DNA of 19,226 nt from Candidatus Gastranaerophilales bacterium (GCA_944323585.1 CALUTA010000014.1:1-19226); one strand, 5' to 3'; counted from the stretch's first letter, positions 1-8,129 are shown. Program-made: numbers and translations. Notes: a model not told the origin generated them from the sequence alone.

Positions 1-57
1 TGTCCTAATTGCCATCACCCGAGAGCTTATTTTGAAGTTCTTTGCGAAAAATATTAA
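1..57 (+). CDS. C-terminal end of a rubrerythrin/rubredoxin-like protein (partial)
   Basis: An open frame enters from the left edge and ends at TAA 55-57, reading CPNCHHPRAYFEVLCEKY. The CPxCxHPxxYFE pattern is how the rubredoxin-like iron-binding tail of rubrerythrins ends in anaerobes, where the protein reduces peroxide. Only 18 residues are visible: one CPxC half of the iron knuckle and the following YFE. The first CxxC and the di-iron domain would lie upstream of the window. A different zinc-ribbon protein remains possible. The hairpin starting at 64, six bases after the stop, probably marks the end of its transcript. Confidence 0.6.
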   Translation, partial: CPNCHHPRAYFEVLCEKY

Positions 58-63
58 TTGTTT

Positions 64-156
64 GTTGAAGGGTTGAAAGGTTGAATAAGTGGGGCATTCT
101 TCTCACGCTCCACTTATTCAACCTTTCAACAGTTCAACTTTTCAACTCTTCAACCT
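64..156. repeat. Long hairpin made of an 8-bp-period repeat (GTTGAAnn / TTCAACnn)
   Basis: Positions 72-92 and 110-130 are perfect 21-bp inverted repeats; pairing continues at 64-69 with 133-138. The arms are periodic: GTTGAA begins at 64, 72 and 80, and TTCAAC begins at 117, 125, 133, 141 and 149, so every step is exactly 8 bp. It lies just after the stop of the rubrerythrin-like gene, so it could act as a terminator or mRNA 3'-end stabiliser. No T-run follows the stem, so it is not a classical intrinsic terminator. It could equally be a dispersed intergenic repeat. Confidence 0.75.
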
Positions 157-180
157 CGCCTCACCCCTCACTTAAAAAAC

Positions 181-209
181 TTTCCAAACAGGAATATTTG
201 TCGTATAAT
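181..209 (+). promoter_or_regulatory. Candidate promoter for the AsmA-like gene
   Basis: A perfect -10 hexamer TATAAT lies at 204-209. A partial -35, TTTCCA, lies at 181-186 with a 17-bp spacer. The -10 is inside a short palindrome, TCGTATAATACGA (201-213). Transcription would begin near 216, only about five bases before the ATG at 221, so the mRNA would be almost leaderless. Confidence 0.45.
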
Positions 210-220
210 ACGAAAAAGAA

Positions 221-3200
221 ATGGGTATAAGTAAAAAAATTATCATAAGCCTTTTGACGGCATCAGTATTATACGGGGGATATTATTTCGGGATTCCTGC
301 TGTTTTGAATACCCCTGAAACAGTCACATTTTTAAAAAGTTACATAAAAAAAGAATTCGGCTTTGATACAAAAATTCAAAATCCCAAAATCAAAATGGGT
401 TATCTTCCGGCCGTCTGGATTAAAGCAGATACTTTTGCAATCTTAAACAACGACGGCTCTACAGCACTTGTGTTTGACGGTATTAACACAAGAATCAAAC
501 TTTTGCCTTTAATTTTCAGCAAAGCCGAAATCAGCAGTTTCAGCGGACAAAATTTAAAAGTTAATCTGATTTTTGATAAAAATTCCTGCCTGAAACTCGG
601 ACAATATCCGATTATCGGAATGACCCAGCCAAAAATTACGCTGAACAAAGCCGCATTAAAACTCAAAAATTACAACATTAGCCTCAAAGACGAAACCGTT
701 AATAAAAATATCATACTGAACGGACAAGACTTTGTGCTGTATGATTTTACAAACAACAAACGTGTAAAATTCACAACGCAAAGCGATCTTCTTGTCGGAA
801 ATAAAACAGCGTCAATAGTTGCAGATGTCGACGTAAAACTCCCGATTGAAAAAATTTCCGAAGATAAAGTTTTCATCAACGGAAAAATAAAAGACCTTAA
901 CCTTGCCGACTTTTCAACTTATGCCAAATATCTTTCACGAAACAAATTTGAAAAACTGACAGGAGTTTTAAACCTTGACATTTCAACAACAACGGACACT
1001 GAAGGTCACAAAGAAATAAAAGGCAAAGCTTCAATTGCCGACTTCGGACTTCTACAAAAAGACAAAGCCGCATCAATTTATTCCACTGACACAATTAATA
1101 TTAATTCTTCATTAAATATTATTAAAAACGGTATAGGCATAAATGAATTCAGCATAAAATCAAACGGTATAGATATGCTTTTCTCGGGAAATATAGAGAA
1201 ACTCAATACCCAAAAACCATTTCTTGATATAAAAGCCGCAATCAATCCGTCAAAAATAGAAAATATTATTCCGCTACTTCCCGGGGAAGAGAATCTTATC
1301 AGGGAAGCCAATCTTTATTTATTAAAGAAATACCCTTATTACGGAAATATAATGGGCAATCTGGAAATTAAAGGGGATATGCCGGAACCGTCAGTTAATG
1401 GGAATATTTTATCCACGGAAGGCTACCTTGTAAAACCAATCCCGAACGGAACACCCAAAGCTACTGTTAAATTAAAATTCAAAGGCGACGCCACAGAACT
1501 TGACGCTACAGTTCCGGCAAGCACAACACAGACAGTTTTTGTAAAAGGCGACATAAATTTGTACAAAGACAGATCTGCCGACTTAAAAATCACAAGTACA
1601 AATAATGTTGACCTAAAAACCGCACAGAACGTTCTGAATCCGCTGCATAGAATATTGAGATTTGATCTCGGACCTGTTCCGATTATGGATATCAAAGGAA
1701 AAGGCAATATTGACCTTCACGTTGTCGGAACAGTAAAAAATCCGCACGCATGGGGTGTTTTTAATTTTAACAACACTACAGCTTCATTTCTTGATATTCA
1801 CAATATGACTCTCACAAACGGAAAAGGTTCCCTGACTTTTGACGACCAGAATACTCATTTTAAAACCCAAACCGCCTCTTTATACGGACAGCCGGTTTCT
1901 GTCGACGGAACCTGCACATTGCTGGGAGTTCTTGATTTTAAAGTATCAAGTCTTAATCAGAATTCAGCAAATCTCTTAAAAATTATAAAAACATCCCCGA
2001 TGCTCAAAGATATTCAAAATCTTATGCAACCAATTAAATCAGCACGGGGTTTAATGAATGTTCAGTTAAATCTGACAGGCCAAGTTAAAGATGTTTATGA
2101 TGTCGTATTTAACAAAAATATTTTTGCAAACGGCAGACTTGAATTGAAAGAAAACATTGTTAAAATAGATAAAATACCATCTGAAATTAAAAACCTCACA
2201 GGATTTGTCAATTTTGAGAATCTGAATGCGGATTTTATTTTATCTTCCGGAATTGGCAGCTCAAAACTAAATCTGGGCGGCAAGTTCAATGACAACATTC
2301 TTGATGTAAAAGTAATTTCTGACAAATTTACACTGGCTGACGGCGCAAAGCTGGCTCTTCCGGAAGGGAAAAGACTTCCGTTTTCAAAAGATCTTGCAAC
2401 AATCAGCACAAGTTTTATAGCAGATTACAAAGGCCCTGTTGACAATATAAATTACAACGGCCTTAACGTCAAAGGCAAAATATATCCGAACAAAGGAAGC
2501 AAAAGTGCAATTATTACAGATGGCGGGGCTTTTACAATTAAAAATTCACATTTCAAACTTTCTCCACTTCAGGGCAATTTCAAAAATAATCCTTATATCC
2601 TGACTGCAGATATTTCTAATATTATGAACAAAAATCAGGATGTAAACGGATATTTTTCAATGTCTAATTTTAACCTTGAAAATCTTGACAATCTTAAATC
2701 TCTTGATATTTTTCCTTCAAGCTTCAACCCTGATGATCTGCAAGGTCTGAAAGGGATTCTGGATATAACAGCAAGAATCCGCCACAACAACCTTTCTTTC
2801 TTCACGAAGCTTGATGATACAGAATTTATATATGTACCTAAACACTTAAAAGTAAAATTCAACAGCGGGAACATTCATGTTCGCAACAATGTGATTTCTC
2901 TCAACAAAATCAATGCCTATGCAGGAGAAATGCCGGTCTTTGTTGACGGAAAAGTATTCAATTTTTATAAAAATCCCGAACTTGATTTGTATGTGAATGC
3001 AAAGCCTACTCAGGAATTTTTTGATCAATTTTTCAATAACAAAGCGGTTTATCCGATAAAAATTAAAGGTGATCTAAACGTAACTTCAAGAATTAAAGGC
3101 ACACAGGATAAAATCTCAACAAAAACAGACGTAAAAATAGAAGAAAATTCTAATATCTACTATATGGGTGCCACAATCGGCGACGTTGCAAATGCGGTTA

Positions 3201-4666
3201 AACTTTATCTTGACGGCATTTACACACCTTCAGGCATAAAAGTAAATGATTTCAAATATGACAAAATTATAACTTCGCAAAATAATAAAAAATATTCAAA
3301 TACCCAGCTAATTTCAAACGGGACAGTTGAGTTTCTGCCGGATAACAACGTAAAATTCAAAAACTTCCGTGTAAAAACAGAAAACCCGACAGATGCAAAG
3401 ATTTTCAATATTATATTTAGAAAACCATTTATGAAACAGGGAATTTTCACCTCCGACCTGCTTATAAACGGTACCTCACAGGTTCCGAAAATTCTTGGCA
3501 GATTTGAAATTAACAGTATTGATATTCCGTTCTTTGACTCAACAATCAATGATATCAGCCTCAATTTTAAACCAGATAAAATCATGATTAATTCCAAAGG
3601 CGTTGTGCTGACTAACAGAGTCAATCTTTCAGCCGAAATGATAAATAACCTTAAACCGCCGTACAAACTTGACAACATGAAAATTAAACTTAATGACTTA
3701 AACATCAACAAAATAACCGATGCCATAAGAGATTATGAAAGTGATCTTTATCATTCAAAATCCGCAACAGCACAGGCTGAGAACTTAAATCTTTCACAAC
3801 TGGTAATAAAAAATGCACAAATAAATGCTGACACTGTTAAAATCAAAAACATCAACGCAGAAGACTTTTCAACAAATCTCAGCCTGAATGATAAAATGCT
3901 TCTTGATGTTAAAAACTTCCAATTTAAACTTGCGGAGGGTCTTGTCAGCGGGTCAGTAAAATACGATTTTCTTACAAACAAGGTTGACCTTTTAATGCAT
4001 ATGCAGGATTCCAATGCTCAAATTATGTCAGAAACTCTGTTTGACCTGCACAACCAGCTATTTGGCTCAATCACGGGCGATGTTGCCTTAAGTTGCGACG
4101 CCAAAAGCCACGAATCCTGCACAAGCACTCTTGAAGGAGAAGGCTCATTTAATGTTGCAAACGGCAAAATGCCAAAGCTCGGTTCTCTGGAATATCTTCT
4201 AAAAGCCGGAAACCTTCTGAAAGGCGGTATTACGGGGCTTTCAATCAACAGCATTATTGATTTGATAACTCCTCTTAAAACCGGCGAATTTCAGAGTATA
4301 AACGGAAATATAAATATCAAAAACGGTATTGCTCAGAGTATAAATATTTATTCAAGCGGGAAAGACTTAAACATGTATCTTCACGGCACTTACAATTTTT
4401 CAAATTCAAATGCTGATATGAATGTTTACGGAACGCTTTCAAACAATATCACAAGCGTCTTCGGCAAACTTAAGAATGCATCTTTGAACACGCTTCTCAA
4501 TACAATCCCCGGTATCAACAGAAACGAACTGGATCCTGCGATTATGGCTGAAATAAACAAAATTCCAAACATAAATAACCAGAACATTTACAGGGTATTT
4601 CAGGCAGAAATCTTCGGAAACATTGACGGCACAAACTATGTCCGCAGTTTCAAATGGGTGAAATAA
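221..4666 (+). CDS. Large AsmA/YhdP-like (TamB-related) envelope protein
   Basis: This 1481-residue protein has one N-terminal membrane anchor at about residues 5-27 (KKIIISLLTASVLYGGYYF). The rest is low-complexity beta-rich sequence with many alternating polar/hydrophobic strands and repeated 'GxxxIKNG'-like turns. The final 250 residues resemble the AsmA-like C-terminal region of YhdP-type proteins: an NG(I/V) strand motif, a 'LLKAGNLLKGG' helix and a hydrophobic 'SINSIIDLITPL' segment. Proteins of this superfamily bridge inner and outer membranes and are implicated in phospholipid transport, which implies a diderm cell. The start at 221 is chosen because it precedes the anchor; no clear Shine-Dalgarno is visible, only a purine run. 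No Cys-rich or catalytic motif is seen. Family assignment is by sequence character and length; the exact subfamily (YhdP, TamB, AsmA) is unsure. Confidence 0.7.
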   Translation: MGISKKIIISLLTASVLYGGYYFGIPAVLNTPETVTFLKSYIKKEFGFDTKIQNPKIKMGYLPAVWIKADTFAILNNDGSTALVFDGINTRIKLLPLIFSKAEISSFSGQNLKVNLIFDKNSCLKLGQYPIIGMTQPKITLNKAALKLKNYNISLKDETVNKNIILNGQDFVLYDFTNNKRVKFTTQSDLLVGNKTASIVADVDVKLPIEKISEDKVFINGKIKDLNLADFSTYAKYLSRNKFEKLTGVLNLDISTTTDTEGHKEIKGKASIADFGLLQKDKAASIYSTDTININSSLNIIKNGIGINEFSIKSNGIDMLFSGNIEKLNTQKPFLDIKAAINPSKIENIIPLLPGEENLIREANLYLLKKYPYYGNIMGNLEIKGDMPEPSVNGNILSTEGYLVKPIPNGTPKATVKLKFKGDATELDATVPASTTQTVFVKGDINLYKDRSADLKITSTNNVDLKTAQNVLNPLHRILRFDLGPVPIMDIKGKGNIDLHVVGTVKNPHAWGVFNFNNTTASFLDIHNMTLTNGKGSLTFDDQNTHFKTQTASLYGQPVSVDGTCTLLGVLDFKVSSLNQNSANLLKIIKTSPMLKDIQNLMQPIKSARGLMNVQLNLTGQVKDVYDVVFNKNIFANGRLELKENIVKIDKIPSEIKNLTGFVNFENLNADFILSSGIGSSKLNLGGKFNDNILDVKVISDKFTLADGAKLALPEGKRLPFSKDLATISTSFIADYKGPVDNINYNGLNVKGKIYPNKGSKSAIITDGGAFTIKNSHFKLSPLQGNFKNNPYILTADISNIMNKNQDVNGYFSMSNFNLENLDNLKSLDIFPSSFNPDDLQGLKGILDITARIRHNNLSFFTKLDDTEFIYVPKHLKVKFNSGNIHVRNNVISLNKINAYAGEMPVFVDGKVFNFYKNPELDLYVNAKPTQEFFDQFFNNKAVYPIKIKGDLNVTSRIKGTQDKISTKTDVKIEENSNIYYMGATIGDVANAVKLYLDGIYTPSGIKVNDFKYDKIITSQNNKKYSNTQLISNGTVEFLPDNNVKFKNFRVKTENPTDAKIFNIIFRKPFMKQGIFTSDLLINGTSQVPKILGRFEINSIDIPFFDSTINDISLNFKPDKIMINSKGVVLTNRVNLSAEMINNLKPPYKLDNMKIKLNDLNINKITDAIRDYESDLYHSKSATAQAENLNLSQLVIKNAQINADTVKIKNINAEDFSTNLSLNDKMLLDVKNFQFKLAEGLVSGSVKYDFLTNKVDLLMHMQDSNAQIMSETLFDLHNQLFGSITGDVALSCDAKSHESCTSTLEGEGSFNVANGKMPKLGSLEYLLKAGNLLKGGITGLSINSIIDLITPLKTGEFQSINGNINIKNGIAQSINIYSSGKDLNMYLHGTYNFSNSNADMNVYGTLSNNITSVFGKLKNASLNTLLNTIPGINRNELDPAIMAEINKIPNINNQNIYRVFQAEIFGNIDGTNYVRSFKWVK

Positions 4667-4714
4667 AATCATAAATTATCCGGTACAAAACAGTAATGAG
4701 ATTTTTCGCCTGCC

Positions 4715-4791
4715 TGTCATTCTAAGGAGAAATTCCGAGAAATCTCTTTGAACTTATAACAGCTCCTTTGGCTGAAGCCCCAGGATGAACA
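4715..4791. repeat. Degenerate copy of a palindromic TGTCAT...ATGACA intergenic element
   Basis: The left end TGTCATTCTAAG (4715-4726) and the right end CAGGATGAACA (4781-4791) are imperfect inverted ends related to those of the neighbouring element at 4800-4848. An internal AAGGAG/CTCCTT pair (4724-4729, 4763-4768) could fold. No ORF is present. Confidence 0.5.
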
Positions 4792-4799
4792 GATTTTAA

Positions 4800-4848
4800 T
4801 GTCATTCTGAGCGCAGCGCAGAATCGATATTACAGCCTCAGGATGACA
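4800..4848. repeat. Short palindromic element with 12-bp terminal inverted repeats
   Basis: TGTCATTCTGAG (4800-4811) and CTCAGGATGACA (4837-4848) are inverted ends matching at 11 of 12 positions around a 25-bp core containing GCGCAGCGCAGAATC. Elements of this kind (TCATTCTGAGCG...) are familiar as dispersed REP- or MITE-like repeats between genes. It separates the convergent AsmA-like and pilin genes, where it may also help to end transcription. No transposase is nearby. Confidence 0.6.
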
Positions 4849-4885
4849 AATTTATTCTATTTTTTGTATAGCAAGCGGAATTAAA

Positions 4886-5747
4886 TTAGTAATCCATATC
4901 CCATCCGTTTTCAATAATTCTTGCACCGCAGCCAGTTCCGGATGTTGTTTTATTTTTTGCAGGCCCGCAGGAGTTAGCATTCTTCCAATATTCGCTTTCA
5001 TCACCACTATTAAGCAATGAATATTTCATACTTCCCGCAGGAACTAAAAAACCTGTTGAGGTCAAATCAAACCAATAGAGATCCCGTCCGTATTTATTAG
5101 GCCCTGCCATACCGTTTACATCAAACCGGAAATAACCTTGTCTGCGGTATGGCTCATTTGTAATATTTGTAGTATTTTCAAAACCTCTTGCCTTCTTCCA
5201 GAATCTAAAATAATGATTAATTGCAGTGCCGTCAGGCATAATCAAATAATAATGCCCTTTTGAATTGTTATCCTTGCGTCCGTCTAAAGAATAAGTTTGT
5301 AAATCTTTTGTCGGCAAAAATGGTTTTGATTTAAGCAGCTTATTAAGCTCCTCAAAAAACGTTCCGCACCCGTAATCTGAAGGATAATGTCCTTCTTCGC
5401 ATTGATCAAAATATATGGACTGAAACAATGACGTCTCTTCCAGACTATCAACCATTTCTACAGCCATAATATACTGAAATGTTTGTTCCAGAGACGAAAC
5501 TGCCTTCTTCAATTTCACTGTATAAACAAGATTATTATATTTACCAATCAACGAGGGAAGTGTCATTGCTATTACAATACCAAGTATTCCTAATGTAATT
5601 AGAACTTCCGCTAAAGTAAAAGCCGGTTTCTTAATATAGTCATAGTTAAAATTTTTCAGTCGTAATATACGTTCTAATGCTCTCTGAAAAGGGTTATGCG
5701 GTTGCCCCCCCCCCCCTAAAAACCTTACTATACTTGATTTTCAACAC
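4886..5747 (-). CDS. Type IV-like prepilin, apparently phase-variable and out of frame as sequenced
   Basis: The long open frame includes KKPAFTLAEVLITLGI (about 5621-5574) followed by a hydrophobic helix into TLPSLIGKY. This is a prepilin N-terminus, with Glu at +5 of the mature pilin and Ala instead of Gly at -1. The C-terminal part has paired cysteines and a CGARIIENGWDMDY ending. No ATG, GTG or TTG in this frame lies upstream of the motif. The first in-frame ATG (5566) would discard nearly all of the pilin helix. The only well-placed start is GTG 5745-5747 (or TTG 5742-5744), 8 bases after AGGAG 5756-5760. It leads through MLKIKYSKVFRGGG into a 12-G run (5716-5705). With 12 G this frame stops at TAA 5694-5696; with 11 G it gives a 286-residue protein with a 42-residue leader. 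The gene is therefore OFF as read, or one base is miscounted. Product: a secreted or surface pseudopilin-like fibre subunit. Confidence 0.8.
5705..5716 (-). repeat. Poly-C/G tract (12 nt), candidate phase-variation switch
   Basis: Twelve consecutive C on the plus strand are twelve G in the coding direction of the prepilin gene. The tract sits between the only good start signal and the prepilin motif. Tract lengths of 8, 11 or 14 G join the start to the pilin frame; 12 or 13 do not. Homopolymeric G/C tracts of this length are known to slip during replication in contingency loci of other bacteria. In a genome this AT-rich, a G12 run is unlikely by chance. Confidence 0.85.
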
Positions 5748-5755
5748 TATTCATA

Positions 5756-5760
5756 CTCCT
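5756..5760 (-). promoter_or_regulatory. Shine-Dalgarno site AGGAG that decides the pilin start
   Basis: AGGAG is followed after 8 bases by GTG (5747-5745) and after 11 bases by TTG (5744-5742). An ATG at 5754-5752 is only one base away and opens a frame that stops after eight codons, so it is unlikely to be the start. Confidence 0.65.
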
Positions 5761-5782
5761 TTTTTTTATAATATCTATATTA

Positions 5783-5811
5783 ATTATAAATTAATTTTAC
5801 CAAAATTTCAA
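5783..5811 (-). promoter_or_regulatory. Strong sigma-70-type promoter of the prepilin gene
   Basis: Reading the minus strand, TTGAAA (5811-5806) is followed by a 17-bp spacer and a perfect TATAAT (5788-5783). Transcription would start near 5776, about 30 bases before the GTG start. The -35 overlaps the stop codon of yidD (5808-5810), so the pilin has its own promoter even though it lies at the end of the flagellar/yidD gene row. Confidence 0.65.
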
Positions 5812-6014
5812 GGCACAGGATCATAACCGCCTTCATTCCAGGGATGACAGCGGCAAATCCGTTTTATTCCGAGCCATCCGCCTTTTCTAAGCCCGTACTT
5901 CAAAATTGCCTGACGGGTATATTCCGAACACGTCGGATAAAATCTACAGACAGACGGTGTGTACTTTGAAATTTTTTGATAAATTCCTATTAAAAACAAA
6001 ACGAAAGATTTCAT
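5808..6014 (-). CDS. yidD: YidD, membrane protein insertion efficiency factor
   Basis: This 68-residue protein has the full YidD signature: an N-terminal amphipathic/hydrophobic helix (MKSFVLFLIGIYQKIS), the RFYPTCSEYTRQAI block, a second cysteine pair in RICRCHPW, and NEGGYDPVP at the C-terminus. The family assists YidC/Sec-dependent membrane insertion at the inner membrane. I place the start at ATG 6012-6014, preceded by AAGGA six bases upstream; a TTG at 6018-6020 would add two residues. That ribosome site overlaps the flhA stop (TAA 6024-6026), so translation is probably coupled. In most bacteria yidD sits with rpmH, rnpA and yidC. Here it follows flhA instead, where it may help insert the polytopic FlhA/FliF proteins (inference). 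Confidence 0.93.
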   Translation of the reverse strand: MKSFVLFLIGIYQKISKYTPSVCRFYPTCSEYTRQAILKYGLRKGGWLGIKRICRCHPWNEGGYDPVP

Positions 6015-6023
6015 AAACAATCC

Positions 6024-8129
6024 TTACATAGCATAACTTTCACCGATTGTATCCACCGCCTCGACCTTAATATCCGTAATCAATTCGGAATAAGAAATAA
6101 CGACAATCGTCGGAATATGCCTTTCAAGAAGCTGATACAAAGGCAGACGAATTCTTGGCGAACACAGGATAACAGGGTTTCTTCCGCATGCCTGATGCGC
6201 ACGCACCATAGTAGAGGCAGTTGTTTCAATCAATTCTTGCACCTGCATCGGATTCAGAAGGAACATAGTTCCAAGCTCCGTTCTTTGACAGCTGTCATCA
6301 AGTGTTTTTTCCCACTCTGGCGAAAGTGTCAGTGCATACAAAACTTTGTCATCTTCAACATTTGCAAGACAGATTTGACGTCCCAGAGCCGCCCTCAAGC
6401 GTTCAGACAAAATATCAGGCTCTTTTGAAAATCTTGCATAATCGCAAAGTCTTTCAAATACAAAAATAATATCCTTAATCGAAACTTTTTCTCTGATAAG
6501 GTTGACAAAGATTTTTCTTAAATCGCTTGTGGATATAATAGTCGGCACAAGGTCGTTGACCAGTGTCGGGTCTTGAGAACGGACAAGTTCCATAAGTTTA
6601 AGTACATCCGTTTTTGTCATAACTTCATCAACGTGTTTTCTTACACATTCCTGAAGGTGAGTAACAATAACGTCGGTTGAATCAAACGCCGCAACCGAAC
6701 GGACAGACTTGGCATCATCCGGAGTAATCCAGTATGCCTGAGTCTGATAAGTCGGGTCTATACCGATAATCGCATCCTGCGGAACCTCTTTTTTAACAGC
6801 ATCCCACTGATCAGCAATAACCATAAGCCTTCCGGGATAAACATACCCCGTATCAACAGTGTTGCCGCGGATTTGAATCATATATTCATTTGCATCCAGA
6901 GCCGAAGAATCCATAATTCTTATGTTAGGCAAGATATAACCGAGTTCATCCGTAACTCTTTGACGAAGTGCCGCAATTTTAGCAAGCAATTGACCTTCCT
7001 GATCCGGATCCGCAATTACAAGCAGATTTGACCCGACCTGAAGGCTCAAAATATCAACCCCTAAACGCTCATACATTCTGTTCGGGTTAACAAGATCCTG
7101 CATGTTCTGTCTGACGCTTTCCAACTGCCCTAACTGAGATTGAACATCCGCATTAATAAGAGTTGAAAATCCGGTAATCGCAAGTCCTACAGCAAAAAGG
7201 AAGAACGGTAAAAACGGAAGTCCTGTCCCCTGCCAGAACCACGTATGCCCCGTAAATGCCAGCAATAACAAGAACCCCGCTGACAAAAACAATGCATTCG
7301 GTTTGCTTTTGATTTCAGCCGTAACATCAGAACCCAATGAATTTGCGGCAGAAGCACGTGTCATAAAGATACCTGCCGCAATTGACATCAGAAGCGACGG
7401 AACCTGAGATGCCAAACCGTCACCGATTGTCAGGATTGTATATCTTGAAACAGCTTCTTCAATCGGCATCTGGTTCATTAAACATCCGACGCACAACCCG
7501 CCGATAATGTTAATAAGTACGATAATGATACCTGCAATGGTATCTCCTTTTACGAACTTCATCGCACCATCCATTGAACCGAAGAGGTTTGATTCTCTCT
7601 GCAAATCTTCACGTCTCTGGGTCGCTTCTTCAGGCGATATCAAACCTGCATTGAAGTCAGCGTCAATTGTCATCTGTTTACCGGGCATAGCGTCAAGTGC
7701 AAACCTTGCGGAAACCTCAGCGATACGTTCCGCACCTTTTGTGATTACCATAAACTGTACAACCGTTATGATAAGGAAGATAACACCGCCGACAACCATG
7801 TTACCGCCGGTTACAAAGGTCCCGAATGCGTGGATAACTTCTCCGGCTTCACCTTTTGAAAGAATCAGCCTTGTTGATGCAATTGAAAGTACAAGCCTGA
7901 ACATTGTTCCGATAAGAATAATTGACGGAAATGCCGCAAGTTCAAGTGTCTTTTTTACATACAGCGATATCATCAAAAGGACAACACCGAGCGTAATATT
8001 CAAACAAATAGAAACGTTTACAACCCAGTTTGGCAGCTCTACCAGCAAAAGAACAATGAGCAGCAAAACGAATATCGCCATTGCGACTTCGCTTAAATTT
8101 GTGCTTCCTGCTGATCCCTGTGCTGCCAT
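6024..8129 (-). CDS. flhA: FlhA, inner-membrane core of the flagellar type III export gate
   Basis: At 701 residues this is the normal length for FlhA. The first ~330 residues hold about eight membrane helices. The FHIPEP-family signature RFALDAMPGKQMTIDADFNAGLI lies at about 142-164, between helices, as expected. A soluble C-terminal domain follows and ends in the conserved ILCSPRIRLPLYQLLER...VISYSEL block. FlhA forms a nonameric ring that docks export substrates and chaperones and couples proton flow to export. The start ATG 8129-8127 overlaps the fliH stop as TAATG, with AAGGAGG about 16 bases upstream. The homologous injectisome protein SctV is the main alternative; flanking fliE, full-length fliF and fliH argue for the flagellar type. 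No interruption is seen. Confidence 0.9.
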   Translation of the reverse strand: MAAQGSAGSTNLSEVAMAIFVLLLIVLLLVELPNWVVNVSICLNITLGVVLLMISLYVKKTLELAAFPSIILIGTMFRLVLSIASTRLILSKGEAGEVIHAFGTFVTGGNMVVGGVIFLIITVVQFMVITKGAERIAEVSARFALDAMPGKQMTIDADFNAGLISPEEATQRREDLQRESNLFGSMDGAMKFVKGDTIAGIIIVLINIIGGLCVGCLMNQMPIEEAVSRYTILTIGDGLASQVPSLLMSIAAGIFMTRASAANSLGSDVTAEIKSKPNALFLSAGFLLLLAFTGHTWFWQGTGLPFLPFFLFAVGLAITGFSTLINADVQSQLGQLESVRQNMQDLVNPNRMYERLGVDILSLQVGSNLLVIADPDQEGQLLAKIAALRQRVTDELGYILPNIRIMDSSALDANEYMIQIRGNTVDTGYVYPGRLMVIADQWDAVKKEVPQDAIIGIDPTYQTQAYWITPDDAKSVRSVAAFDSTDVIVTHLQECVRKHVDEVMTKTDVLKLMELVRSQDPTLVNDLVPTIISTSDLRKIFVNLIREKVSIKDIIFVFERLCDYARFSKEPDILSERLRAALGRQICLANVEDDKVLYALTLSPEWEKTLDDSCQRTELGTMFLLNPMQVQELIETTASTMVRAHQACGRNPVILCSPRIRLPLYQLLERHIPTIVVISYSELITDIKVEAVDTIGESYAM

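Noticed and set aside
117..156. TTCAAC array as a CRISPR array
   Set aside because: Units are only 8 bp with 2-bp variable parts; there are no 25-40-bp repeats, no spacers of normal length and no cas genes.
3220..3726. 168-residue open frame opposite the AsmA-like gene
   Set aside because: Like the other antisense frames at 400-4672, it is a by-product of AT-rich coding sequence; no start signals or recognisable motifs.
5564..5566. Internal ATG as the prepilin start giving 226 residues
   Set aside because: It would remove nearly all of the prepilin signal and hydrophobic helix that is plainly encoded upstream in the same frame, and it has no ribosome site.
5752..5754. ATG as the start of the prepilin
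   Set aside because: It is one base from AGGAG, and its frame stops at TAG after eight codons, before the G tract, so no tract length can connect it.
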